A stretch of DNA of 13,103 nucleotides from Reyranella sp. GTDB taxonomy: Bacteria > Pseudomonadota > Alphaproteobacteria > Reyranellales > Reyranellaceae. The stretch lies in NCBI GenBank assembly GCA_016780605.1, contig JADHLS010000051.1:1-13103 (forward strand). The letters run 5' to 3'. Positions 1 through 5,890 of the stretch are shown here, piece by piece. Numbering within the stretch: position 1 is the first letter of the stretch; each line of letters opens with the position of its first letter. The position numbers and the translations under genes are program-made. A model generated the notes under the pieces. The model had not been told where the DNA came from. It was given only the letters and a program-made list of their open reading frames with translations, and did no database searches.

Positions 1-2
1 CG

Positions 3-1268
3 AGCCCGTTCGCGGCCTATCGCTGCAAGAACAAAAAGGGCATCGGCCGCGTCGTCTACCCCAACATGATCCCGGGCGGCGGCTTCCGCGGCTACGGTGC
101 CTCGCAGACCACCTTCGCCATGGAATGCGCCATGGACGAGCTGGCGAAGGTGCTGGGGCTCGACCCATTCGAGATCCGCCGCAAGAACGTCGTGCGGCCG
201 GGCGACAACGTCGAATCGATCTGGATGGAGCCGAGCGACGCGAGCTTCGGCAGCCACGGCATCGACCAGTGCCTGGAGATCGTCGAGCGCGAGCTGAAGA
301 AGGGCAATGGCGTCAAGAAGCCGGCCGGCGACGACTGGCTGGAGGGCACGGGTGCGGCGCTGGCCATGCTCGAATGCGGCCCGCCGACCGAGCACCGCTC
401 GGGCGCGGAGATGAAGCTCCTGCCCGACGGCACCTATCACCTCGCCTGCGGCTCGTCGGAGATGGGCAACGGCATCACCACGGCACACAAGCAGATGGCG
501 GCCGCCGTCGTCGGCGTGCGCGCGGCGGACATCGACATCGTCAATGCCGACACCGACCGCACGCCCTACGACACCGGCACCTTTGCCAGCACCGGCACGG
601 TGGTGGCGGGCAAGGCGGTGCTGGCGACCGCCGAGGCGATGAAGGCCGATATCCTCGACTTCGCCTCGCGCTTCACCAAGACCCCGCTCGATCAGTGCCG
701 CCTCGACAAGGATGCGGTGATCTGCGGCAACAAGCGTGTGCCGCTCACCGAACTGCACGCCGAGGGCGCCAAGCTCCAGCACCGCTTCACGGTCAGCCGC
801 AAGGCTTACCTGTCGCCGCGCACCATCGCCTTCAACGTCCAGGGCGTGCGGCTCGCGGTACACAAGGTGACCGGCGAGGTCCGCATCCTGCACAGCGTGC
901 ATGCCGCCGACATCGGGCAGCCGATCAACCCCATGCAGTGCCGCGGCCAGCTCGATGGCGCGGTCGCCATGGGCTACGGCTGGGCGCTGGTCGAGCACAT
1001 GGTCCACGACCAGGGCCACATGGTGAACCCGCAGCTGCGCAACTGCCGCGTGCCGGCCTTCGCCGACACGCCGCACACCGACATCTTCTTCGCCGACACG
1101 ATCGACAAGATTGGACCGCTCGGCGCGAAGTCCCAGGGCGAGTGCGGCATCAATCCGGTCGCGCCCGCCGTCTCCAACGCACTCGCCAACGCCACCGGCG
1201 TGCGTTTTGCCCATCTGCCCTTCACGGCGGACCGGCTATTCGGCGGCGGACTGACCAGGGCCAAATGA
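3..1268 (+). CDS. Xanthine dehydrogenase-family molybdopterin-binding (large) subunit, C-terminal part
   Basis: The frame is open from base 3 with no start, so this is the C-terminal ~421 residues of a larger protein (family large subunits are usually 700-800 aa). Visible family motifs, numbered from base 3, are GGGFRGYGASQ near residues 24-34 (counterpart of the AFRGFGGPQ pterin loop), GSSEMGNG at 150-157, a TPYDTGTFAS segment, and GAKSQGECG with Glu380 in the place of the base-catalytic Glu of the GVGE motif. Such subunits bind the molybdenum cofactor and hydroxylate N-heterocycles or aldehydes using water. The electron-transfer partners (2Fe-2S and FAD subunits) would lie upstream or be fused upstream. 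The PYDTGTF stretch recalls the XdhD-like branch rather than classical xanthine dehydrogenase, but that is from memory. The stop overlaps the next start (ATGA, 1265-1268), indicating translational coupling. Family is secure; substrate is unknown. Confidence 0.93.
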   Translation, partial: SPFAAYRCKNKKGIGRVVYPNMIPGGGFRGYGASQTTFAMECAMDELAKVLGLDPFEIRRKNVVRPGDNVESIWMEPSDASFGSHGIDQCLEIVERELKKGNGVKKPAGDDWLEGTGAALAMLECGPPTEHRSGAEMKLLPDGTYHLACGSSEMGNGITTAHKQMAAAVVGVRAADIDIVNADTDRTPYDTGTFASTGTVVAGKAVLATAEAMKADILDFASRFTKTPLDQCRLDKDAVICGNKRVPLTELHAEGAKLQHRFTVSRKAYLSPRTIAFNVQGVRLAVHKVTGEVRILHSVHAADIGQPINPMQCRGQLDGAVAMGYGWALVEHMVHDQGHMVNPQLRNCRVPAFADTPHTDIFFADTIDKIGPLGAKSQGECGINPVAPAVSNALANATGVRFAHLPFTADRLFGGGLTRAK

Positions 1269-2197
1269 CCGTCAGCATCGTCACCCAAACCAGCGTGCGG
1301 CCGGAGAAAGCCGAGGACTTCGCACGCTGGCAAGGTGAGACCAGCAGCCTCATCTCGAACTTCGCCGGGTTCGTCGAGCAGCGGCTGATGCCGCCCAATC
1401 CGCCGCTGCAGGTCGACTGGGTCATCCTGCAGCGCTTCCACACCATGGAGGACGCACAGCGCTGGCTTGCTTCCCACGAGCGCCAGACCCGCATTGAAGG
1501 TGCCGCGCCGTTCCTCATCGGACGAGACGACGTCCATATCGTCCGCGACGACGAAGGCGGTCGCAAGCCGGCGCCGGTCTCCGCCGTGATCAGCACGCGC
1601 GTGAAGCCGGGCAAGGACGCCGAATACCGCGCGTGGGAGCGCAAGATCGCCGCCGCCCAGTCCAAGGCGCCGGGCCTGCAGGGTTATCGCTTCGAGCCGC
1701 CGGTGCCAGGGGTGCAGGACGACTATGTTGCCATCCTGCGCTTCGACACCCAAGCCAACCTGCAGGCCTGGCTCGATTCGCCGGTGCGCAAGAAGCTGAT
1801 AGAGGAAGCCGCGCCGCTCACCGAGGAGTTCCACGCCCGCGTGGGCACCGGCTTCGAGCAGTGGTTCCGCGATGACTCATCGGGCGGCGCCCCGCTCTCT
1901 GTCTGGAAGATGGACTTCATCGTCCTGCTGCTGCTCTACCCCATCGTGTTCCTGTGGGGTGTCTGGTTCGGCACGCCGGTGCTGCAGAACAAGCTGAACC
2001 TGCCGTGGGCCGTCAACCTCTTCATCGGCAACATCTTCAGCGTCGCCCTGACCGGCTTCGGCGTGCCGTGGGTGGCCAACCGCATGGGCTGGTGGATGTT
2101 CCCCAAGGGCAACGTGCTGGGGGCCAACTTGCTGGGCGCCGGACTGATTTGCGCGGCTTACGCCCTCTCGGTCTGGGTCTTCTGGAAATTCTTCTGA
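1265..2197 (+). CDS. Tandem ABM-domain protein with C-terminal membrane region
   Basis: A 310-residue protein starting at the ATG of the ATGA overlap, preceded by a weak AGGG. Residues ~1-97 and ~102-205 are two ferredoxin-like ABM (antibiotic biosynthesis monooxygenase) units. The second is the better match, with RVKPGKDAEYRAWERKI followed by VAILRFDTQANLQAWLDS. Residues ~216-310 hold three hydrophobic segments (about 217-236, 250-272 and 286-308). The ABM2 plus membrane part resembles the COG3224 family, which normally has one ABM domain in ~180-200 aa; the extra N-terminal ABM unit makes this one longer. COG3224 proteins lack a well-established reaction. The soluble part probably faces the cytoplasm, since there is no signal peptide. 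Coupling to the molybdo-hydroxylase suggests a linked redox or detoxification role, but this is inference. Confidence 0.88.
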   Translation: MTVSIVTQTSVRPEKAEDFARWQGETSSLISNFAGFVEQRLMPPNPPLQVDWVILQRFHTMEDAQRWLASHERQTRIEGAAPFLIGRDDVHIVRDDEGGRKPAPVSAVISTRVKPGKDAEYRAWERKIAAAQSKAPGLQGYRFEPPVPGVQDDYVAILRFDTQANLQAWLDSPVRKKLIEEAAPLTEEFHARVGTGFEQWFRDDSSGGAPLSVWKMDFIVLLLLYPIVFLWGVWFGTPVLQNKLNLPWAVNLFIGNIFSVALTGFGVPWVANRMGWWMFPKGNVLGANLLGAGLICAAYALSVWVFWKFF

Positions 2198-2210
2198 AAG
2201 GGATGTCTCA

Positions 2211-2801
2211 ATGCATCGTCTCACCTGTCGCCGTGTCGTCGTCGCTGGAGCGGCTGCCGCTGCGGGGCTTGCCGCGTTCAATCCCGGGAAGCACCTGCAC
2301 GCGCAAACCCAGACGAAGCCGACGGGCGTCAGCCCGGCCGAGCTCGCCAAGCATGAAAAGTTCATGCGGCTCGCGATCGCGCAGGCGAACAAGAACCCTG
2401 GGCGGCCGTTCGGCTCGGTCCTGATCGACGAGCGCAGCGGTCAGGTGGTGGGCGAAGGCGTTGCGAATCTCGCGGCCAGCCCGTTGTTCCACTCCGAGAT
2501 CCAGGCGATGAACGCCTACATCGCCAAGAACGGCAACAAGGGCTGGGAGAACCTCACGATGTACGGAACGGGCGAGTCCTGCCCGATGTGCGCCAGCGCC
2601 ATTGTGTGGGCCGGCATACCGCGCATGGTGTACGGCTCCGACACGCCGTTCGTTGGCCAGTACGTGCCCGACATCCACATCCGCGTTCAGGCCATCGTCG
2701 ACGCCAGCAAGGATATCTACACCAGCAAGCTCCTGCTGGGCGGCGTGCTGGCAAACGAGACCGACAAGCTGTTCGAGGCGAAGGGCAAGGCGAAGAAATA
2801 G
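2211..2801 (+). CDS. Tat-exported nucleoside/guanine deaminase-like protein (CDA fold)
   Basis: A 196-residue protein with an AAGGG ribosome-binding site about 8 bases before the ATG and only 13 bases after the preceding stop. The N-terminus has a twin-arginine pattern (CRRVVV, Arg7-Arg8), an Ala-rich hydrophobic stretch and a probable cleavage site near HLHA|QT (residue ~31), so export to the periplasm is predicted. The mature part is a cytidine-deaminase-like zinc domain: His94-Ser95-Glu96 fills the HxE motif (usually HAE), and CPMC at 124-127 gives the two Cys zinc ligands. By family, Glu96 would shuttle protons during hydrolytic deamination of a base or nucleoside. The layout is closest to guanine deaminase/TadA-type nucleoside deaminases. 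The odd points are export of an enzyme that is usually cytoplasmic and Ser in HxE. Substrate is not deducible. Confidence 0.9.
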   Translation: MHRLTCRRVVVAGAAAAAGLAAFNPGKHLHAQTQTKPTGVSPAELAKHEKFMRLAIAQANKNPGRPFGSVLIDERSGQVVGEGVANLAASPLFHSEIQAMNAYIAKNGNKGWENLTMYGTGESCPMCASAIVWAGIPRMVYGSDTPFVGQYVPDIHIRVQAIVDASKDIYTSKLLLGGVLANETDKLFEAKGKAKK

Positions 2802-2897
2802 CCCGCGCCCAAGGGCGTGTCGGAAAATTTCGTATGCTGATCGCCTGAACCGCGATTTGCCTGTGGCCCCTGAAGCGGGCTCGGCTATGATTCAGGC

Positions 2898-3728
2898 ATG
2901 ACCAAGGTTCTCTCCGATAGCGAAGTGGCGCGCTATCATCGGGACGGCTTCCATTTCCCGGTGCCGGTCCTGTCGACCGCCGAGGCACGGTCCTACCGCG
3001 ACCGGCTGGAAGGCAACGAGCGCCGGCTGGGTGGGCCGCTCTCCGGCAACATGCGCCAGAAGCCGCATCTCTTGTTCACCTGGGCAAACGAGCTGGCGCG
3101 GCACCCCAAGATCCTGGATGCGGTCGAGGACGTGATCGGCCCCGATATCCTGTGCTGGAGCACGACCTTCTTCACCAAGGAGGCGCGCTCCCCCTCCTTC
3201 GTCTCCTGGCACCAGGACGCCACCTATTGGGGGCTCAGCACCAACGACGTCATCACCGCCTGGATCGCCTTCGCCGACGCCCCGGTCGCGAGCGGCGCCA
3301 TGAAATTCTGGCCGGGCAGCCATCTCAAGAACCAGCTCGCGCATCGCGACACTTTCGCCGACGACAATCTGCTGACGCGCGGCCAGGAGATCGCGGTCGA
3401 CGTCCCCGAGGGCGAAGGGGTCGACGTGCCCCTGAAGGCAGGCGAGATGTCGCTGCACCACGTGCTGCTGGTGCATGGCTCCGGCCCCAACACGACGGAC
3501 GACCGGCGCATCGGCTACGCCATCCGCTACATCCCGCCTCACGTTCGCCAGCTCAAGGCGCGCGATTCGGCCATGCTTGTGCGCGGCCGCGACCGCTACG
3601 GTAATTTCGACTCCGACCCCGCGCCTCGGCACGACCTCGACGAGGCCGCAATCGCTGCCCACCGCGCCGCGGTCGAGCGGTCGGCCAAGGTCCTGTACGA
3701 CGGCAGCCAGAGCGCGTTTCGTGCCTAG
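2898..3728 (+). CDS. Phytanoyl-CoA dioxygenase (PhyH) family protein
   Basis: A 276-residue non-haem Fe(II)/2-oxoglutarate-dependent oxygenase of the PhyH superfamily. The metal-binding facial triad is visible: His105-x-Asp107 in WHQDATYWG, and distal His193 in VHGSGPN. Arg204, 11 residues later in DDRRIGYAIRY, is in the position of the 2-oxoglutarate carboxylate-binding Arg. Length is normal for the family and no signal peptide is seen, so it should be cytoplasmic. The family hydroxylates very diverse small molecules, so the substrate cannot be named. No Shine-Dalgarno sequence is visible before the ATG, whereas a TATGAT hexamer ends 6 bases upstream of it (see findings). The stop at 3726-3728 lies inside the next gene, giving an 8-base overlap. 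Confidence 0.92.
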   Translation: MTKVLSDSEVARYHRDGFHFPVPVLSTAEARSYRDRLEGNERRLGGPLSGNMRQKPHLLFTWANELARHPKILDAVEDVIGPDILCWSTTFFTKEARSPSFVSWHQDATYWGLSTNDVITAWIAFADAPVASGAMKFWPGSHLKNQLAHRDTFADDNLLTRGQEIAVDVPEGEGVDVPLKAGEMSLHHVLLVHGSGPNTTDDRRIGYAIRYIPPHVRQLKARDSAMLVRGRDRYGNFDSDPAPRHDLDEAAIAAHRAAVERSAKVLYDGSQSAFRA

Positions 3729-4188
3729 GCGACGCCTGGTCCTCGCCGTCATCGGCGTGCTGCCCGCGCAAGCCTGGGCGCAAGCCGCACTCAAGGACAC
3801 GCCGGCGACGCCGGAGAGCTTCCTGCGCGGCATCTACGCGCCCTACCCCAACCAGGATTTCAAGGGTCAGCCGTACTGGCAGGTCGACCGCTTCTTCGCC
3901 CCCGATCTCGCGCGCGCCATCGAGGCCGACATGCGCGAGGCCAAGCGCCGCGGCGAGGTACCCAAGCTCGACGGCGATCCTTTCATCGACGCCCAGGACT
4001 GGGACATCGCCAAGCTTGCGATATCGGTGAAGTCCGACGACGGGAGCAAAGCGACCGGCGTGGTGAGCTTCGAGAACCTGGGCAAGCCCACGCAGATCAC
4101 GCTCGACCTGGTCCACACCGGCGCGGGCTGGCGGATCGCCGACATCAAGTCGCCCAGCGGGCGGCTGAGCGAGCTTTATAAGAAGTAG
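3721..4188 (+). CDS. Small secreted protein, DUF3828-like
   Basis: A 155-residue protein starting at GTG 3721, within the last codons of the PhyH gene (8-base overlap). This start gives a clean Sec signal peptide: PRRR, then a hydrophobic core LVLAVIGVLPAQ, then cleavage after AWA (residue 20). The mature part contains a SFLRGIYAPY segment, a DRFFAPDLARAIEADM helix, a DAQDWDIAKLAI segment and a closing beta-like part with GWRIADIKSP. That order resembles DUF3828 proteins, small NTF2-like periplasmic proteins of unknown function; I offer this family from pattern memory only. Candidate starts further upstream would run through the dioxygenase gene and lose the signal peptide. The overlap implies co-translation with the PhyH gene. 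It is convergent with the next gene, with 13 bases between stops. Confidence 0.82.
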   Translation: MPRRRLVLAVIGVLPAQAWAQAALKDTPATPESFLRGIYAPYPNQDFKGQPYWQVDRFFAPDLARAIEADMREAKRRGEVPKLDGDPFIDAQDWDIAKLAISVKSDDGSKATGVVSFENLGKPTQITLDLVHTGAGWRIADIKSPSGRLSELYKK

Positions 4189-4201
4189 ACGCCGCCGTGG
4201 A

Positions 4202-5005
4202 TCAGTGCCGCCAGCTCGTGTCGATCTTGTCGAGCTTGCGAATGAGGGCAGCGAATTCGAGGTCGCCGAGGCCCGCCTCCGAGGCGTTCTCGGAGAAGCC
4301 GTCCATGTCGGCGCCCGACTTGACCGCCAGGTTGTCGCCCAGGATGTTGAGCGTACCGGCGGCAGCGGCATCGACCTGGATCTGGCAGGCCCGCTCCAGG
4401 CGATAGAGCCGCAGGAAGGCCTCGGGCACGGTGCGCCCGGTGGTCAGGACGCCGTGGTTGCGCAGCATCATCGCCTGGTTGTCGCCAAGGTTCTTGAGCA
4501 GCCGGCTGCGCTCGTCGAGGTCGAGGCTCGGGCCCTCGTAGTCATGGTAGGAAAGCTTGCCGTGGAAGGCGGTCGAGACCATCGATATCGGCAGCAGGCC
4601 TTCCTTCAGGGCGCATACCGCCATGCCCGCCCGGGTATGGGTGTGCATCACGACCTTGTGGCGCGCCTGATGGGCCATGTGGACGGCCGAGTGGATGACG
4701 AAGCCGGCATAGTTCACCGGGTACTTCGACTCGCCCACGTTGTTGCCGTCGAGGTCGATCTTCACCAGGTTCGAGGCGGTGACCTCGTCGTAGTTGAGCC
4801 CGAAGGGATTGATCAGGAAGTGGGCCTGCTCGCCCGGCACGCGCGCCGTCAGATGCCCATAGATGAGCTCGGTCCAGCCGAAATAGTCGACCAGGCGATA
4901 GGCGGCCGCGAGCTGGCGGCGCAGGACGGCCTCGCCTTCGGCCGGCGGCAGTGACGCGATATCGATGCCAGTCAACGGCATGTCCTGGGCGATATGCATA
5001 TCCAT
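4202..5005 (-). CDS. Class II aldolase/adducin family protein
   Basis: A 267-residue protein with a strong AGGAGG-like site (TCCTCC on the + strand, 5014-5019) 8 bases before the ATG. The fold's zinc ligands are visible: His121-Thr-His123 (VVMHTHTRAG) and His184 in RNHGVLTTG. GWTELIYGHLTAR near residues 43-55 is the usual N-terminal signature. Sugar-phosphate aldolases carry a catalytic Glu about 18-20 residues before the HxH. Here that stretch reads YPVNYAGFVIHSAVH, the adducin-type sequence (AGFVIHSA) without an obvious Glu. The protein may therefore be a decarboxylase, a dehydratase-like or another metal-dependent lyase rather than a fuculose-type aldolase. It is a lone minus-strand gene, divergent from the tRNA. 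Family is secure; reaction is unknown. Confidence 0.92.
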   Translation of the reverse strand: MDMHIAQDMPLTGIDIASLPPAEGEAVLRRQLAAAYRLVDYFGWTELIYGHLTARVPGEQAHFLINPFGLNYDEVTASNLVKIDLDGNNVGESKYPVNYAGFVIHSAVHMAHQARHKVVMHTHTRAGMAVCALKEGLLPISMVSTAFHGKLSYHDYEGPSLDLDERSRLLKNLGDNQAMMLRNHGVLTTGRTVPEAFLRLYRLERACQIQVDAAAAGTLNILGDNLAVKSGADMDGFSENASEAGLGDLEFAALIRKLDKIDTSWRH

Positions 5006-5013
5006 TGGGGTTT

Positions 5014-5019
5014 TCCTCC
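5014..5019 (-). promoter_or_regulatory. Shine-Dalgarno site of the class II aldolase gene
   Basis: TCCTCC on the + strand reads GGAGGA on the minus strand, 8 bases before the ATG at 5005-5003. It supports that start over an internal Met codon. Confidence 0.75.
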
Positions 5020-5090
5020 ACGGGCGGACGCGGAAGCTTAAGCCTGGCTTGCCGCGCGGTCATCGCAAATTGTCGCCCGCATGGCTGGGG

Positions 5091-5119
5091 TTGCGCCAAA
5101 CCGGCCCTTCGACTATCAA
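5091..5119 (+). promoter_or_regulatory. Probable sigma70-type promoter of tRNA-Glu
   Basis: TTGCGC (5091-5096) and TATCAA (5114-5119) are separated by 17 bases. They would place the transcription start near 5126, about 9 bases before the mature tRNA. The match is moderate, but position and spacing fit a tRNA promoter. No clear minus-strand promoter for the divergent aldolase gene was found in the same region. Confidence 0.5.
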
Positions 5120-5134
5120 GCGCCTTCCGGCCTC

Positions 5135-5210
5135 GCTCCCTTCGTCTAGAGGCCTAGGACGCGGCCCTCTCAAGGCTGAAACACGGGTTCGAATCCCGTA
5201 GGGAGCGCCA
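5135..5210 (+). tRNA. tRNA-Glu (anticodon CTC)
   Basis: A 76-base cloverleaf with the CCA encoded. The acceptor stem GCTCCCT (5135-5141) pairs with AGGGAGC (5200-5206), followed by discriminator G and CCA (5208-5210). The D-arm region TTCGTCTAGAGGCCTAGGAC is typical of bacterial tRNA-Glu. The anticodon stem CGGCC (5162-5166) pairs with GGCTG (5174-5178), including one G-T wobble, around the loop CTCTCAA. The anticodon is CTC (5169-5171), so it reads GAG. The T-arm is ACGGG-TTCGAAT-CCCGT (5183-5199). The overall sequence closely parallels E. coli tRNA-Glu as I remember it. No sign of an integrated element at its 3' end. Confidence 0.96.
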
Positions 5211-5242
5211 AACCACCCCGCACAATGCCGATTTGCCGACCT

Positions 5243-5268
5243 GGAACCCAGGCGATCCGCGAACCGTT
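5243..5268 (+). promoter_or_regulatory. EcfG-type (general stress sigma factor) promoter candidate
   Basis: GGAAC at 5243-5247 and CGTT at 5265-5268 are separated by 17 bases. This fits the GGAAC-N16/17-CGTT pattern described for alphaproteobacterial EcfG/RpoE2/SigT promoters. It lies 70 bases upstream of the lipoprotein start, on the same strand and in a non-coding gap. It would make the lipoprotein part of the general stress response. The match is exact to the core motif, but a single pair of short boxes can arise by chance. Confidence 0.55.
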
Positions 5269-5326
5269 ATCCGTCTTCAGAAGGACAAAATGAACGCGTA
5301 GTTGGGGCGTACAGACATCTTGGCCT

Positions 5327-5332
5327 GGAGGG
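5327..5332 (+). promoter_or_regulatory. Ribosome-binding site deciding the lipoprotein start
   Basis: GGAGGG abuts the first ATG (5333) directly, which leaves no spacing, but sits 6 bases before the second in-frame ATG (5339). The second ATG is therefore the more likely start. Confidence 0.7.
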
Positions 5333-5338
5333 ATGGAG

Positions 5339-5713
5339 ATGTTGAAGCTCTTTTTGAGGTCGCTGCTCGTCGTGGGCATCGGCATGACGGCGGTGGCCTG
5401 CCAGGACGACGGCTACGGCGCCCCCAGCGGCTACTATCAGCCGGCGCCGCCGGCCTACGGCAGTCCGTACTACAACAGAGGCTACTACGCGCCGGCTCCT
5501 CAGTATGGCTATGCGCAGCCGGCACCCTACTACTACGCCAATCAGCAGGGCTATCACGGCTGGTACAACCAGTCCGACGGCCGTCGCTATACGACCGTGA
5601 CCGTCACGAACCGCGGCCAGAACGGGTATCGTGACGACGTGGTCCAACAGCAGGTCGTCTGCGGAAGCCAGTACTACGACGGCTACCGGACCCGTACCGC
5701 GCCGTCGTGCTGA
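5339..5713 (+). CDS. Tyrosine-rich putative lipoprotein
   Basis: A 124-residue protein; the start is chosen from the GGAGGG site (an ATG two codons upstream is the alternative). A short basic N-terminus (MLKLFLR) and a hydrophobic stretch lead to a lipobox-like TAVAC, making Cys21 the predicted lipidated residue. Residue +2 is Gln, so outer-membrane sorting is more likely than retention in the inner membrane. The mature part is low-complexity, with about 20 Tyr in ~104 residues, in GYY, PYY and YYY runs mixed with Pro, Gly and Gln. A more ordered end carries TTVTVTNRGQNGY and two Cys, one in VVCGS and one as the last residue; these might form a disulfide. I do not recognise a named family. 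It sits alone between an EcfG-like promoter and a terminator, so it is probably monocistronic and stress-induced. Confidence 0.85.
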   Translation: MLKLFLRSLLVVGIGMTAVACQDDGYGAPSGYYQPAPPAYGSPYYNRGYYAPAPQYGYAQPAPYYYANQQGYHGWYNQSDGRRYTTVTVTNRGQNGYRDDVVQQQVVCGSQYYDGYRTRTAPSC

Positions 5714-5766
5714 TCGAGCCCATGCGCGCGTCCATCTGAACCGCGCATTCGCCTAGCTGTATCGAG

Positions 5767-5803
5767 CCCGTGCCTTTGCCGGGAGAAGGCACGGGGCGCT
5801 TTT
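5767..5803 (+). terminator. Intrinsic terminator after the lipoprotein gene
   Basis: CCCGTGCCTT (5767-5776) pairs perfectly with AAGGCACGGG (5786-5795) around a 9-base loop, followed shortly by TTTT (5800-5803). It lies 54 bases after the lipoprotein stop and separates it from the membrane-protein gene. The T-run is short, so efficiency is uncertain. Confidence 0.7.
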
Positions 5804-5890
5804 CCTGTCGCAGGTCGGCGGCACAATGGCTTGTATAACGCCCGCCGGTAGGCAACTCTCGCGGCGACAACCCAACAAGCCGTCCTGTCC

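Noticed and set aside
125..1264. Long open frame upstream of the ABM-domain gene, in the same frame
   Set aside because: It overlaps the molybdopterin subunit gene, whose translation has clear family motifs. The ABM homology begins only at ATG 1265, so this is not a fusion.
2802..2822. Possible hairpin after the deaminase gene (CGCCC/GGGCG)
   Set aside because: The stem is only 4-5 bp with a 2-4 base loop and has no T-run, so it is too weak to call a terminator.
5020..5090. Promoter for the class II aldolase gene on the minus strand
   Set aside because: A TTGCGA box is present, but no -10 hexamer lies at acceptable spacing; the evidence is too weak to list.
4951..5201. Small + strand frames running into the tRNA
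   Set aside because: They overlap the aldolase start and the tRNA and have no ribosome-binding site or conserved features.
5135..5340. tRNA-Glu as an integration site
   Set aside because: No repeat of the tRNA 3' end, no integrase gene and no change in gene character was seen downstream.
5170..5385. Small minus-strand reading frame ending in GFEPVFQP
   Set aside because: It is the antisense of the tRNA-Glu 3' half; that peptide ending is a common false annotation across tRNA genes.
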